Below the pieces are notes generated by a model, which worked only from the letters and a program-made list of their open reading frames with translations, ran no database searches and was not told the origin of the DNA. This document shows positions 25,197-34,074 of a DNA stretch of 57,265 bases, piece after piece (the stretch's first letter is position 1; every line of letters begins with the position of its first letter). The DNA lies in assembly GCA_016282495.1 (NCBI GenBank), contig JAEEKR010000014.1:1-57265 (forward strand), given 5' to 3'. Position numbers and translations under genes: made by a program. This DNA comes from Candidatus Saccharimonadota bacterium. GTDB taxonomy: Bacteria; Patescibacteriota; Saccharimonadia; Saccharimonadales; Saccharimonadaceae.

Positions 25197-26609
25197 TTAT
25201 TGATTTTGCGCTTCATTTTGTGATTGATGCAAATATAGGAAGATAGGTAAGGTACCAACTCTGGTATCTTTGGCGGTTTCACTCCACTGACTATCGCCAG
25301 TATACATACCACCTTTATATAGATTTGTCCCTGTATAAACATATGAAGAATTTGTGTCGTGATAATCCCTGGCGCCTGTTCCGTTGAAAGTTTCGGTGAA
25401 CATAGCGATGCTAGATAATGTTGATAAATCGTTTTTAAGATTAAATCTCTTAGTATTATATTTAAACTGTGAAATTTCCCTCTTAATTGCATCGATAGCT
25501 GCCGGTGCAAAGTCTTCGAAATAGATTCCTTTTGGCACAAGTGTGGTGGTTTGCCCTAGTTTTTGGCCATTATGAAGATAGGTGCTGAAATTGCAACCCG
25601 ACTCTCTGTAGTGGATAGCACAGATCGTTTCTGGAAGAATATTTAATCCAGTTTCTTCTTTGACTGTATTGGCAATTTCTTTGTAGGTTTCGATATGCTT
25701 TTCGTAGATGTTTTTAACTTCTTCAAGTTGTTTTTTCATGGAATCGGTAAGCTCTAGTTTTACGTTCATGTCCATTTCTACTGTATCGTCTGGGTTTTGG
25801 ATGTTTTCAGCTGTTGTTCCACTTGCTTCTGTTCCATTTTCGGTAGTGGTTTCGGTTTTTGTACTTTCTTCTTTTGTCGTTTCTTCTTTTGTGGTGCTTG
25901 TCTCAGGTATAGTAACTTCGTTTGTTTCTTCATTGAATGAGAAAGGCGTTTCTTGTTTTGGTTCGTCTACGATGTTTTCTATACTGTTGCCGTTGGTTGG
26001 TTCGGCAGCATACGTTTTTTTATTGCCTTTTTTGGCGCTAGCAACTGTCGTGACTGTAGCTGCAACGAGTAGTGCCGCAATGACCTTTTGTCCTATTCGC
26101 TTGCGTCTATTCTTAATTTCGCGTGCTTTTTCTGAAAGATTATCCGTTTCTTTTTTAGCTTCCTGTTGTTGATGATGGTGAACTTTAGTTTTTTCTATTG
26201 GAGAAAAACTTTTTTCGGATTTCGTGAAATCTTCATCTGTAAAATGCAGTGTTGAAGGTTGAATTTTTGGGATTTCGAGATTTGTAGTTGAGCTAGAATG
26301 CTTAGAGTTTGGAATTGATGGCGGAGAGAATCGTTTAGTTGGTTGGTCGATTTTTTCGTCTGGTGAATTTTTTTCTGATTTAAAGTGTGGAATTTCAATG
26401 GAACCTTGAGTTTTGGGTTGACTATTTGGTAGTGGCCCAAGTGTCAGATTTTTGTTGTTTGCGGGAGAATCGTAACGCGGGTCTATTTTATCAAATTCTC
26501 GTTCTATCTCTCTCGTTATTCTTTTGATTTCTGCTTCTACGTCAATAGATTCCCATTCATTGGGAGATTGTTCATTATTTGTAGAACCGATTTTTTCTGG
26601 TAAACCCAT
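25197..26609 (-). CDS. Membrane-anchored lysozyme/transglycosylase-like cell-wall hydrolase
   Basis: The 470-aa product has a long polar Ser/Pro-rich cytoplasmic N-terminus (to about 160), a single membrane segment near 172-190, and a Thr/Glu-rich linker (about 230-265). A C-terminal catalytic-like domain (about 300-455) has AIHYRESGCNFSTYLHNGQ and ETFNGTGARDYHD. The Glu in HYRES is the probable catalytic acid by analogy with lysozyme-fold hydrolases that share the xYLHNG pattern. It is probably used on its own or a host cell wall. Its -10 is TACAAT 7 nt before the ATG. Confidence 0.75.
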   Translation of the reverse strand: MGLPEKIGSTNNEQSPNEWESIDVEAEIKRITREIEREFDKIDPRYDSPANNKNLTLGPLPNSQPKTQGSIEIPHFKSEKNSPDEKIDQPTKRFSPPSIPNSKHSSSTTNLEIPKIQPSTLHFTDEDFTKSEKSFSPIEKTKVHHHQQQEAKKETDNLSEKAREIKNRRKRIGQKVIAALLVAATVTTVASAKKGNKKTYAAEPTNGNSIENIVDEPKQETPFSFNEETNEVTIPETSTTKEETTKEESTKTETTTENGTEASGTTAENIQNPDDTVEMDMNVKLELTDSMKKQLEEVKNIYEKHIETYKEIANTVKEETGLNILPETICAIHYRESGCNFSTYLHNGQKLGQTTTLVPKGIYFEDFAPAAIDAIKREISQFKYNTKRFNLKNDLSTLSSIAMFTETFNGTGARDYHDTNSSYVYTGTNLYKGGMYTGDSQWSETAKDTRVGTLPIFLYLHQSQNEAQNQ

Positions 26610-26616
26610 AATACTT

Positions 26617-26622
26617 ATTGTA
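26617..26622 (-). promoter_or_regulatory. -10 of the 25197 gene
   Basis: Minus strand TACAAT, 7 nt before the ATG at 26609, without the TGn extension. Confidence 0.45.
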
Positions 26623-26639
26623 AATTTTTTTTGCTATTT

Positions 26640-27287
26640 TTACCAGACGATTTTTGCTTTTCCCCATTTTTCGAGCTGTTCATTGGTTTTAGAAAAGTGT
26701 TTACAACCAAAAAATCCACTGTAGGCGGAGAGTGGTGATGGATGGGCAGCTTCTAGAACAAGATGTTTAGATTGGTCTATGAGTGATTTTTTACTTCTAG
26801 CGTCTCTGCCCCAAAGCAGAAATACTAAGTGATCTTTAGTTTCGTTAAGATACTTAATAGTTGCTTCGGTAAAGGTTTCCCAACCGTGGTTTCGGTGTGA
26901 ACCGGCTTTGTGGGCTTCTACTGTGAGGACATTGTTCAAAAGTAAAACTCCTTGATCTTGCCAGTTTTTGAGATAACCAGTTTTATTGGTGTGATGACCT
27001 ATATCACTATCGATTTCTTTATAAATGTTAACTAAAGATGGAGGGATGGGCTCGGAATTTGGCACAGAGAATGCTAAGCCGTGAGCGGCGCCAGGTGTGT
27101 GATATGGATCTTGGCCGAGAATTACGACTTTTACATCATCTAGATTAGTTGTAAAAGCAGAAAAAACCTGAGTTTTCTTTGGGAAAATAGTTTTATTTGC
27201 GTATTCTTCAGATAAAAATTTAGATAATTCCTGAAAATAAGGTTTTCCAAATTCTGATTCTAAAAAAGGTTTCCAACTTTCGTGCAT
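26640..27287 (-). CDS. ung: Uracil-DNA glycosylase
   Basis: The 215-aa family 1 UDG has the water-activating loop VILGQDPYHTPGAAHG, LLLNNVLTV and the DNA-intercalation loop HPSPLSAY. It removes uracil from DNA. Length is normal. It has a leaderless start behind TGcTATAAT and appears monocistronic. Confidence 0.96.
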   Translation of the reverse strand: MHESWKPFLESEFGKPYFQELSKFLSEEYANKTIFPKKTQVFSAFTTNLDDVKVVILGQDPYHTPGAAHGLAFSVPNSEPIPPSLVNIYKEIDSDIGHHTNKTGYLKNWQDQGVLLLNNVLTVEAHKAGSHRNHGWETFTEATIKYLNETKDHLVFLLWGRDARSKKSLIDQSKHLVLEAAHPSPLSAYSGFFGCKHFSKTNEQLEKWGKAKIVW

Positions 27288-27293
27288 AGAATT

Positions 27294-27302
27294 ATTATAG
27301 CA
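27294..27302 (-). promoter_or_regulatory. Extended -10 for ung, leaderless
   Basis: Minus strand TGcTATAAT with 6 nt to the ATG at 27287. Confidence 0.7.
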
Positions 27303-27330
27303 TTGAAAAAAGAGTCGACCTTAATCGACT
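27303..27330 (-). terminator. Terminator with embedded stop codon of the 27321 gene
   Basis: The minus-strand stem is GAGTCGA/TCGACTC with loop TTAAGG, then TTTTTTC. The TAA stop (27321-27323) is in the loop. Confidence 0.8.
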
Positions 27331-27734
27331 CTGGTGTTTTTGAGGATCTTGATTGAATTTTTGAATAATCTGTTTCTGCTCGGGCTTAAATCATTTGCTA
27401 TGAGCGTCTCAAACATTTTGATTCTTTTTTGCCGGTAGACTTCGCGGTATTCTACGGGCATTTGTTCCATCAGCATGATATCGATTGCGCCGCAGCGATC
27501 CTCTTCGTTTTTTACCTTAGGTGCAAGGTTTTTATAACATCCCATACAAATGCATTCATGAGCTCCAGCATAATATGCATAAAGCTCATCTGCTTTTTTA
27601 TCTACTGTGGCTATTCCTTTACTATTGAATCTAACGAGTGTATCAGTGTTGCATGGTGCCACTTTAGAGAAATCTTCTCTTTTGATACGGAATGGTATTA
27701 ATGTCCCTTTGACAGAGATATAGTATTTTCTCAA
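27321..27734 (-). CDS. Strongly promoted small protein of unknown function
   Basis: The 137-aa soluble basic product has four Cys, including HECICMGCYKN, which may bind metal. The rest is helical with a basic C-terminus. No family recognised. The start is TTG 27734, with a GGGGGG Shine-Dalgarno about 6 bases upstream. The gene has one of the best promoters in the window (TTGACT-17-TATAAT with TGc) and its own terminator, which suggests high expression. Confidence 0.7.
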   Translation of the reverse strand: MRKYYISVKGTLIPFRIKREDFSKVAPCNTDTLVRFNSKGIATVDKKADELYAYYAGAHECICMGCYKNLAPKVKNEEDRCGAIDIMLMEQMPVEYREVYRQKRIKMFETLIANDLSPSRNRLFKNSIKILKNTRVD

Positions 27735-27774
27735 AGTAATCCCCCCTTATATAAGATTTAACTATATCTTTATC

Positions 27775-27803
27775 ATTATAGCACAAAAGAGTAAAAAAGT
27801 CAA
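27775..27803 (-). promoter_or_regulatory. Strong promoter of the 27321 gene
   Basis: Minus strand TTGACT (27798-27803), 17-bp spacer ending TGc, TATAAT (27775-27780). The 5'UTR is about 35 nt. Confidence 0.8.
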
Positions 27804-27810
27804 TATCTGT

Positions 27811-29229
27811 CTAGTTTTTGAGTTTTTGACGAAGAATTTCCTGGGCAGATGATGGGTTGGCTTTTCCTTGTGATGCTTTCATAACTTGGCCTACGAGGAA
27901 ACCAATTACTTTCTCTTGTCCGGCCTTGAAATCTTCTTGAGCCTGTTTGGTGGCTGGATTGGCTAAGACCCCATCGACGATTTTCTCGAGCGCGCTAAGA
28001 TCGTTTTCTTGAAGGAGATTTAGCTCTTTAGCGATGTCACGAGCGGTTTTTTGTTTCATGTCTGGATCGAAGAATCGTAAGAAAACTTCTTTTGATGCGG
28101 TTGATGATAGCTCTTTCTTCTCGGTCATTTCGCAGAGTTCGGAAAGTTGAGTTGCAGTTGGTAAACTATTTAACATTTCAACGGATTTTTCTTCGGCAAG
28201 TAGGACTGAAGTGAATAAATTAGATACGCGAGCGACACTTTTTTCTTTAAGTTCAGCCAACTTTTCCATCAACGGTTTGTAGTCAAGGAGGATTTCGAGG
28301 GTGTCGTTTGCGATGATATTTTTGAATTTTTCACGGTATTGTTTTGGAGTGGTTGGGAGCTTGGCGGCTTCTTCTTCGATAAACTTTTTAGATAAACGAA
28401 TCGGTGGAAGATCTGGTTCTGGCATATAGCGATAGTCTTGAGCCTCTTCCTTGCTACGTTGTGGAGTGGTTTTGCCAGTGGCATCGCTCCAGCCACGAGT
28501 TTCTTGTTTGATTTTTTCTCCTTTATCGAGGAGTTTTGACTGACGTTCGTATTCGTATTCTACGGCATGTTCGACAGAGCGGAAAGAGTTTAGATTTTTG
28601 ATTTCGGCGCGAGTACCGAGTTTGTCGGAGCCTTCTGGTGCGAGTGAAATGTTAACATCGAATCGCATATTGCCGTTGTAAAGATCGCCGTTAGTGACTC
28701 CAGCATAAACCATAGCACGCCAGAGTTCTTTGCAATAATCGTGAGCTTGTTTAGCTGAATGAATGTCTGGCATAGAAACGATTTCGATGAGTGGCGTATC
28801 GACGCGGTTTAAATCAACTAACGAATAATTGCTAAAATGCGTGAGTTTACCGGCGTCACCTTCTAGATGGGCGTGCTCAATGCGAATTTTAGTACCATCT
28901 GGAAGTTCGATATAACCGGCGCCAATAATTGGGTGATAGAACTGAGTAATTTGATATCCTTTTGGTGAATCTGGATAGAAATAATGCTTACGATCGAAGC
29001 GAGAATTTGGATTTATTTCGCAGTTCATGGCTTTGCCGGCACGGATAGCAAACTTAATTGCCTCGCCATTCAATCTTGGTAGCATGCCAGGGAGAGCGTA
29101 ATCAACGGGAGACACACAAGAGTTTGGTTCTTTACCGCGAGCGTCATTATCGACTTCGGAGAAGAGTTTAGTTTTGGTGGAAAGTTGAACGTGACATTCA
29201 ATGCCTACTGTAATTTCGTATCTGCTCAT
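27811..29229 (-). CDS. gatB: Asp/Glu-tRNA amidotransferase subunit B
   Basis: The 472-aa product begins YEITVGIECHVQL. It has the cradle domain motifs DRKHYFYPDSPKGYQI and YRYMPEPDLPP and a C-terminal YqeY-like tRNA-binding tail. It binds misacylated Glu-tRNAGln or Asp-tRNAAsn within GatCAB. It overlaps the stop of the HEPN-like gene by one base, so translation is coupled. Confidence 0.96.
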   Translation of the reverse strand: MSRYEITVGIECHVQLSTKTKLFSEVDNDARGKEPNSCVSPVDYALPGMLPRLNGEAIKFAIRAGKAMNCEINPNSRFDRKHYFYPDSPKGYQITQFYHPIIGAGYIELPDGTKIRIEHAHLEGDAGKLTHFSNYSLVDLNRVDTPLIEIVSMPDIHSAKQAHDYCKELWRAMVYAGVTNGDLYNGNMRFDVNISLAPEGSDKLGTRAEIKNLNSFRSVEHAVEYEYERQSKLLDKGEKIKQETRGWSDATGKTTPQRSKEEAQDYRYMPEPDLPPIRLSKKFIEEEAAKLPTTPKQYREKFKNIIANDTLEILLDYKPLMEKLAELKEKSVARVSNLFTSVLLAEEKSVEMLNSLPTATQLSELCEMTEKKELSSTASKEVFLRFFDPDMKQKTARDIAKELNLLQENDLSALEKIVDGVLANPATKQAQEDFKAGQEKVIGFLVGQVMKASQGKANPSSAQEILRQKLKN

Positions 29230-29651
29230 TAGATTGCTCCTAGATCTTTTAATGCCTGTTTATAGACTAAAAGTGCATGTCTGGCTTGATTATAATCTAG
29301 TTGAAAATTGTGCTCATGTGCAATTTGGTTGCGGAGTTTGTGCGCGTGCCAAACGGCGTTGGTTTGTGTAAATCTCGTGTTGCCGAGTTTTTTCATGCGT
29401 TCCCCCATGGTTTTGCCAGGAACGCCCATTTCACAAAGAGCTTTATCTAGCAGCTTGTCGGCGTTTACTACGGTCATGTTATAGGATGCCTTATTATCTT
29501 TTATAAGATTGTTTTCTATTTCCAGAAAATTAGTTTGATATTCGACAGTATCAAATGAATGACTACGTTTACTGGTGAGTAAAATGGCGACGAATATTAA
29601 TACGCCTACTACAAGGACAGCAACGAGAAAAACTATAGTTGAAGATTGCAT
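29229..29651 (-). CDS. Membrane-anchored HEPN-like protein inside the gatCAB operon
   Basis: The 140-aa product has one N-terminal membrane helix (about residues 5-26) and a cytoplasmic helical domain. That domain has NADKLLDKALCEMG and HKLRNQIAHEHN. The RNxxxH signature (RNQIAH near residue 107) is the defining motif of HEPN domains, many of which are RNases and others only structural. It is joined by one-base overlaps to gatA and gatB, so it is made together with GatCAB. Function is unknown. I recall similar proteins in CPR genomes but cannot verify. Confidence 0.75.
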   Translation of the reverse strand: MQSSTIVFLVAVLVVGVLIFVAILLTSKRSHSFDTVEYQTNFLEIENNLIKDNKASYNMTVVNADKLLDKALCEMGVPGKTMGERMKKLGNTRFTQTNAVWHAHKLRNQIAHEHNFQLDYNQARHALLVYKQALKDLGAI

Positions 29652-31021
29652 TATTTTAGCTCCTTTGCAAAGTTAATTAGAGTTTTGTCGCTGCGACGTG
29701 GGCCGATGAGCTGAAGTCCGGTTGGTAGGCCTTTTTCGCTAGTGCCTGCTGGGATAGTAAGGCCTGGTAGACCGGCTAGGTTAATTGGGACAGACATAAC
29801 ATCTTCTAGATACATTGAAACTGGATCGTTGACCTTTTCTCCGAGTTTAAAGGCTTGGTTTGGTGAAACTGGGGTAAGAATAACATCGCATTTTTTGAAT
29901 GCTTCTTCATATTCTTTGATGATGAGCGTGCGGGCTTTTTGGGCTTTGAGATAATAAGCATCGTAAAACCCAGACGAGAGTACGAAGTTACCAATCATGA
30001 TGCGGCGCTTGTTTTCATCCATAAAGCCTTCGTTTCTGGAGGAAGTATAAATACTCTCTAGGTCTGTGATGTTGTCACTGCGGAAGCCGTAGCGGATGCC
30101 ATCATAGCGAGATAGGTTGCTGGCGATTTCGGCTGGGACAATAATGTAATAAACGGCAAGAGCATATTTTAGGCTTGGCATGCTTAGCTCTACGATCTCG
30201 TACCCCTGTTTTTTGAGCTTTTCTACCTTTATCTTAAGCGCGTGAGATAGTTCCGGTGAAACGGCATCGTTGTCGAAGTCTTTAATGATGCCAACTTTTT
30301 TAACTTCTTTAGCCTCTGACTTGTCGTAATAGTCTGGCAAGGTGGTGAGATCGTTTTTATCTTGGCCAGCAGTGATAGACATTAAAAGATCCATATCTTC
30401 TGGGGTTTTAGTGAAGAAACCAATACAGTCGGTGCTAGAAGCCATAGCGATGACGCCATAGCGAGAAATGGTGCCATAGGTTGGTTTAAGACCGTAGATA
30501 CCGTTGAAGGAGGCTGGTTGTCTGATTGACCCGCCAGTATCGGTGCCGGTGGCAAATTCGACGATATCTAGAGCAACAGCAACAGCAGAGCCACCGGAAG
30601 AACCTCCGGCAACGCGAGCTTTATCGGCGGAGTTTAAAGTTGGACCAAAATAGGAGTTTTCGGTGGAAGAACCGTGGGCAAAAGAGTCCATGTTGGTGCG
30701 GCCAATCATGATAGCGTCTTCGTCTTCTAGTTTTTTGACGGCGGTAGCAGTAATAGGACTTTTAAATGGCTCTAAGATTTTGCTGGATGCAGTGGTATTC
30801 CCTTCTTTACTGAGGAAGTTATCTTTTAAAGCATATGGGACACCGGCGAGTTTGCCGACTTTTTCGCCATTTGCGATTCTTTTGTCGATTTCGGCGGCTT
30901 TTTTAAGGGCGCCTTCTTCGTTTAGAAAGGTGAAAATATTGTAATCTTCAAAATGTTTGGCCTTGGCCAAAGCATCTTTTACGAGTTGAGTTGCAGTAAC
31001 GGTTTTATTGGCGATTTTCAT
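29651..31021 (-). CDS. gatA: Asp/Glu-tRNA amidotransferase subunit A (amidase)
   Basis: The 456-aa amidase-signature protein has the catalytic Lys in VPYALKDNF, the cis-Ser in GGSSGGSAVAVA and the nucleophile Ser in TDTGGSIRQPA. It releases ammonia from Gln for GatB. It overlaps gatC by one base. Confidence 0.96.
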   Translation of the reverse strand: MKIANKTVTATQLVKDALAKAKHFEDYNIFTFLNEEGALKKAAEIDKRIANGEKVGKLAGVPYALKDNFLSKEGNTTASSKILEPFKSPITATAVKKLEDEDAIMIGRTNMDSFAHGSSTENSYFGPTLNSADKARVAGGSSGGSAVAVALDIVEFATGTDTGGSIRQPASFNGIYGLKPTYGTISRYGVIAMASSTDCIGFFTKTPEDMDLLMSITAGQDKNDLTTLPDYYDKSEAKEVKKVGIIKDFDNDAVSPELSHALKIKVEKLKKQGYEIVELSMPSLKYALAVYYIIVPAEIASNLSRYDGIRYGFRSDNITDLESIYTSSRNEGFMDENKRRIMIGNFVLSSGFYDAYYLKAQKARTLIIKEYEEAFKKCDVILTPVSPNQAFKLGEKVNDPVSMYLEDVMSVPINLAGLPGLTIPAGTSEKGLPTGLQLIGPRRSDKTLINFAKELK

Positions 31022-31308
31022 TATAGTACCTTTGGAATTTTTATTTGATTATCTTCTTGTTCTTTAGAGAGAGCTAGAAGTTCTTCTCTGGTGGCTTCTT
31101 GAGGGATGATTTCGTCGTCTCGCCAAACGTTTTCCATTTCGAAAACTTGATAGGTTGGCTCGACATCTTTAGTGTCTAGCTCGTCTAATTGAGAAATATA
31201 ATTGATGATGCTTTCTAAATCTTTACCAAGACTTTTAGAATCTTTTTCAGACAATGAAAAATCTGACAATTTTGCCAAATGTTCGATTTGTTTGTCGCTT
31301 GTATCCAT
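31021..31308 (-). CDS. gatC: Asp/Glu-tRNA amidotransferase subunit C
   Basis: The 95-aa product has the typical HLAKLSDFSLSEKD start and a FRDDE-like WRDDEIIPQE tail. It clamps GatA to GatB. ATG 31308 is chosen over TTG 31314 because it lies 7 nt after TGgTATAAT. First gene of gatC-gatA-HEPN-gatB. Confidence 0.92.
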   Translation of the reverse strand: MDTSDKQIEHLAKLSDFSLSEKDSKSLGKDLESIINYISQLDELDTKDVEPTYQVFEMENVWRDDEIIPQEATREELLALSKEQEDNQIKIPKVL

Positions 31309-31315
31309 AGTCAAA

Positions 31316-31324
31316 ATTATACCA
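31316..31324 (-). promoter_or_regulatory. Extended -10 for the gatCAB operon, leaderless
   Basis: Minus strand TGgTATAAT with 7 nt to the ATG at 31308. Confidence 0.7.
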
Positions 31325-31351
31325 CGAAAATCGATAATATACAGGGGAATT

Positions 31352-33361
31352 TTACTTTTTCATTTCGCTTTTGATGGAGTCGATTTGATCGCGAAGGAGT
31401 GCGGCTTGTTCGAACTCTAAATTGGCCGCAGCGAGTTGCATTTGGGATGTGAGTTCTTTGATAAGTGTCGGGTATTCTTCTTTTGGCACTTTTCTTAGAT
31501 CTAGTTTGCTGGTCTTTTCTTTTTCTGGAATGATAGCGCGTAGCCCTTCTCCGACAGCTTTTTTAATAGATTTAGGAGTAATATGGTGTTCTTCGTTGTA
31601 TTTCTGTTGAATTTCGCGACGGCGGTTGGTCTCCGAGATGGCTTTTTCCATGCTTTCAGTGATGTTGTCGGCGTACATGATGACTTTGCCTTCGACGTGC
31701 CTGGCGGCGCGACCGATGGTTTGGATAAGCGCTGATTCGGATCTTAAGAACCCTTCTTTATCGGCATCTAAGATGGCAACAAGTGAGACTTCGGGAAGAT
31801 CAAGCCCCTCGCGCAATAAATTAATACCGACTAATACATCATAAACTCCAGCTCGTAAATCTCTTAAAATATCGCCACGCTCTAATGTGTCGATATCGGA
31901 ATGTACGTAGGCGGTCTTTATGCCACGCTCTTTGAGATGTTCGGTTAAATCTTCAGCCATACGCTTTGTGAGAGTAGTAACTAAAGTGCGTTGTTTTTTA
32001 GCAATGCGTTGATCGATTTCTTCGAGAAGATTATCGATTTGGCCGTTTGAGCCTCTTACCTCAACCTCTGGGTCTAGGAGTCCGGTTGGGCGAATGACTT
32101 GTTCGGCTGGTTTTGGTGAGTTATTTAATTCATAATCTCCTGGAGTGGCGGAAATATAAACTACTTGGTTGATGTGCTGGTTGAATTCGTCAAACGTGAG
32201 CGGACGATTATCAAGGGCGGATGGTAGCCTAAATCCATATTCTACAAGAGTTTCCTTACGAGAATGATCGCCGTTGTACATGCCACGGACTTGAGGCAAT
32301 GTCATATGCGACTCATCGACAAGCAATAGAAAATCTTTTGGGAAGAAATCAAGAAGCGTAGAAGGCGGTTCGCCTGGTTTTCTGCCATCTAGATGTCTAG
32401 AGTAATTTTCGATTCCCTTTACAAAGCCAGTTTCGGCTAACATTTCGAGATCATATTTTGTACGCTGTGAGAGACGTTGTTCTTCAAGATATTTTTGATT
32501 TTTCTCAAAGTAGGCCACTCTTTCATCAAATTCTTGTTTAATGGTGATTAGGGCGTGTTCTAGTTGGTCTCTAGGTGTAACATAATGAGTGTTTGGGAAA
32601 ATATGAACATGTTCTGGTTTTTCGCGGACTTCAATAGTGAGCGGGTCGATGATTTTGACAGATTCGAGATTATCAAAACCAAATTCAAAGCGATAAGCAT
32701 ATTCACCGTTGGCCGGGAATAGATCAATAGTGTCTCCCATGACGCGGAAATTACCGCGTTCAAAAGCGATATCGTTGCGGTGGTATTGCATAGTAACAAG
32801 GTGCTTGATGAACGATTGTTGATCTAAAGCAAGAATTCCATTTTCATTTTGTGGTGTTTCCCAAGAGCCATTCTTTTTGGTGAGTGGCAAAGACATGGCT
32901 GTGTAATGACTTGGCGAACCGATGCCGTAGATACACGAAACTGATGCAATTACGATAACGTCATCCCGAGTTAATAATGCTTCAGTAGCGCCGTGACGTA
33001 AACGATCAATTTCGTCGTTTATTGCGGAGTCTTTTTCGATGTAAGTATCGGTAGAAGAAATGTAAGCTTCTGGTTGATAATAATCAAAATAACTAACAAA
33101 ATAGTGAACTTCGTTTTCTGGGAAAAAGTCGCGAAATTCTGAGTAGAGCTGTGCCGCGAGGGTTTTGTTGTGAGCTAGGATAAGGGTTGGTTTTTGTACA
33201 TTTTGAATAATGTTGGCCATGGTGAAAGTCTTACCAGAACCCGTTACGCCGAGCAAAGTTTGTTCCCTAATTCCCTTTTTAATGCCTGCAGTTAAATCGG
33301 CGATAGCTTTAGGCTGGTCGCCGGTAGGCTTGAATTTACTAACTAACTTGAACTTTGGCAT
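31352..33361 (-). CDS. uvrB: Excinuclease ABC subunit B
   Basis: The 669-aa product has Walker [11 protein letters not shown], the beta-hairpin [20 protein letters not shown], the helicase motif IGRAARH and a C-terminal UVR domain. It verifies damage in nucleotide excision repair. Starts 6 nt after a TATAAT. Confidence 0.97.
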   Translation of the reverse strand: MPKFKLVSKFKPTGDQPKAIADLTAGIKKGIREQTLLGVTGSGKTFTMANIIQNVQKPTLILAHNKTLAAQLYSEFRDFFPENEVHYFVSYFDYYQPEAYISSTDTYIEKDSAINDEIDRLRHGATEALLTRDDVIVIASVSCIYGIGSPSHYTAMSLPLTKKNGSWETPQNENGILALDQQSFIKHLVTMQYHRNDIAFERGNFRVMGDTIDLFPANGEYAYRFEFGFDNLESVKIIDPLTIEVREKPEHVHIFPNTHYVTPRDQLEHALITIKQEFDERVAYFEKNQKYLEEQRLSQRTKYDLEMLAETGFVKGIENYSRHLDGRKPGEPPSTLLDFFPKDFLLLVDESHMTLPQVRGMYNGDHSRKETLVEYGFRLPSALDNRPLTFDEFNQHINQVVYISATPGDYELNNSPKPAEQVIRPTGLLDPEVEVRGSNGQIDNLLEEIDQRIAKKQRTLVTTLTKRMAEDLTEHLKERGIKTAYVHSDIDTLERGDILRDLRAGVYDVLVGINLLREGLDLPEVSLVAILDADKEGFLRSESALIQTIGRAARHVEGKVIMYADNITESMEKAISETNRRREIQQKYNEEHHITPKSIKKAVGEGLRAIIPEKEKTSKLDLRKVPKEEYPTLIKELTSQMQLAAANLEFEQAALLRDQIDSIKSEMKK

Positions 33362-33367
33362 ATTCTA

Positions 33368-33373
33368 ATTATA
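33368..33373 (-). promoter_or_regulatory. -10 of uvrB, leaderless
   Basis: Minus strand TATAAT with 6 nt to the ATG at 33361. The TGn extension is absent here. Confidence 0.6.
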
Positions 33374-33375
33374 TA

Positions 33376-34074
33376 TTAACCATTACTGGCGCTAAAGCCA
33401 TCGTAATAGTTGGTTTTGATTTTTGGATGGCCGATTTTATTTGCGGCCGCAACGATTTCTTTAACGTTGTCTGTGAGTCTATAAATTTTGAGATCGCTTG
33501 ATTTGATTAATTTATTCGTGAGCAATTTTGAGCTATAAAACTTGTCTAACGGTTTCCAAAAAGATTTGCCAAATAAGAATACTGGCATTTTTGGCATCTT
33601 GCCTTCTTGCATTAGAATTGTTATTTCGGAAAATTCATCCATGGTACCATATCCGCCCGGGAAAAAGACGTAAACTTTGGCTGACATAGCGAGCATGACT
33701 TTGCGCGCAAAGAAATATTTGAACTGAAGCATATCGGTAAGATAAGGATTCGGATGTTGTTCATGCGATAATGTGATATTTAAACCAATTGAACGACCTC
33801 CGTATTCGTAGGCTCCTTGATTGGCTGCCTCCATGATACCTGGACCACCACCAGTAATGACAGTATGGCCGTTTTGGGCAAGTAGCTGTCCGAGCTCTCG
33901 GGCTTTTTGACAGTATTTGCTTTCTTGTGGAAGTCTGGCGGAGCCAAAAATTGTGACGCCTTGCGGGAAGGTGCGAACAATCTTTAAGCCATCACTTAGG
34001 TCTTTAGCATAGGCAGAAGCTCGCTCAAGATCGGCAAGGTTTAATTGTTCAATCGTATCGTGGTCAGCGAACAT
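33376..34074 (-). CDS. LOG-family nucleotide phosphoribohydrolase-like protein
   Basis: The 232-aa product has the family motifs GGGPGIMEAANQGA and PGGYGTMDEF (PGGxGTxxE). LOG proteins release free base from nucleoside monophosphates. The natural substrate here is unknown. It is the last gene of the gapA operon, and its ATG overlaps the pfkB stop by one base. Confidence 0.9.
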   Translation of the reverse strand: MFADHDTIEQLNLADLERASAYAKDLSDGLKIVRTFPQGVTIFGSARLPQESKYCQKARELGQLLAQNGHTVITGGGPGIMEAANQGAYEYGGRSIGLNITLSHEQHPNPYLTDMLQFKYFFARKVMLAMSAKVYVFFPGGYGTMDEFSEITILMQEGKMPKMPVFLFGKSFWKPLDKFYSSKLLTNKLIKSSDLKIYRLTDNVKEIVAAANKIGHPKIKTNYYDGFSASNG

